Shown here piece by piece: positions 6,327 through 6,415 of a stretch of 6,415 nt of DNA; position 1 is the first letter of the stretch, and every line of letters starts with the position of its first letter. The translations under genes were made by a program, and so were the position numbers. Origin of the DNA: Bacteroidota bacterium (GTDB lineage Bacteria; Bacteroidota; Bacteroidia; Chitinophagales; Chitinophagaceae); NCBI GenBank assembly GCA_947463975.1, contig CANHUW010000099.1, positions 1-6,415 on the forward strand, read 5' to 3'. Below the pieces are notes generated by a model. That model was given only the letters and a program-made list of their open reading frames with translations. It ran no database searches and was not told the origin of the DNA.

Positions 6327-6342
6327 CAACCCCAAAATAAGT

Positions 6343-6415
6343 ATGTCAAAACAACCGCTGATTAAACAAGATGGAGTAATTATTGAAGCACTGAGCAATG
6401 CTATGTTCAGAGTAA
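6343..6415 (+). CDS. infA: Translation initiation factor IF-1, 5' part only (runs off the window)
   Basis: Only 24 codons are present before the right edge. The translation begins MSKQPLIKQDG and continues VIIEALSNAMFRV, the hallmark start of IF-1: a short basic lead, then the first strands of the S1/OB fold (compare E. coli IF-1, with GTVLETLPNTMFRV at the equivalent place). IF-1 is a protein of about 72 residues that binds the ribosomal A site on the 30S subunit during initiation. The ATG at 6343 is preceded by an A-rich leader (CCCAAAATAAGT) and a perfect -7 element. The gene is usually embedded in the spc/alpha ribosomal-protein cluster; here the genes upstream are unrelated. Confidence 0.93.
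   Translation, partial: MSKQPLIKQDGVIIEALSNAMFRV

Overview
This AT-rich window looks like chromosomal DNA of a Bacteroidota bacterium, most plausibly the Chitinophagaceae branch (the phylum is fairly secure, the family is inference). Three things point there. Four perfect copies of the Bacteroidota -7 promoter element TAnnTTTG lie 15-20 bases before start codons. Shine-Dalgarno sequences are absent or weak and leaders are A-rich. The protein sequences (Def, PhoH, Rpe, IF-1) have a Bacteroidota character, and several neighbours are lineage-specific secreted or membrane proteins.

Layout, left to right. A plus-strand pair begins with peptide deformylase (def, 49-624), followed after 23 bases by an exported protein of unknown function (648-1583). 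It converges, with a 24-base gap, on a minus-strand group read right to left: ribulose-phosphate 3-epimerase (rpe, 4605-3955), a PhoH-family ATPase (3789-2809, TTG start) and a YbdK-type carboxylate-amine ligase (2714-1608). A 52-base divergent intergenic region, with two back-to-back -7 elements 2 bases apart, separates rpe from a plus-strand pair: an exported six-repeat PD40 (TolB-like) beta-propeller (4658-5725) and a four-helix inner-membrane protein (5754-6194). A strong intrinsic terminator (6235-6266) closes that unit. A new promoter then drives the first 24 codons of infA (translation initiation factor IF-1), which runs off the right edge.

Functionally this is mostly housekeeping: N-terminal protein maturation (Def), translation initiation (IF-1), the pentose phosphate pathway (Rpe), an RNA-associated ATPase (PhoH) and gamma-glutamyl-type ligation (YbdK). 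Three envelope proteins of unknown role are interleaved with these. I see no mobile element, CRISPR array, tRNA or rRNA, phage gene, toxin-antitoxin pair or defence system, and nothing that convincingly amounts to an undescribed system. The points worth a second look are promoter architecture, start-codon choice, a hairpin and short repeat between rpe and phoH, the placement of infA, and the three uncharacterised envelope proteins.
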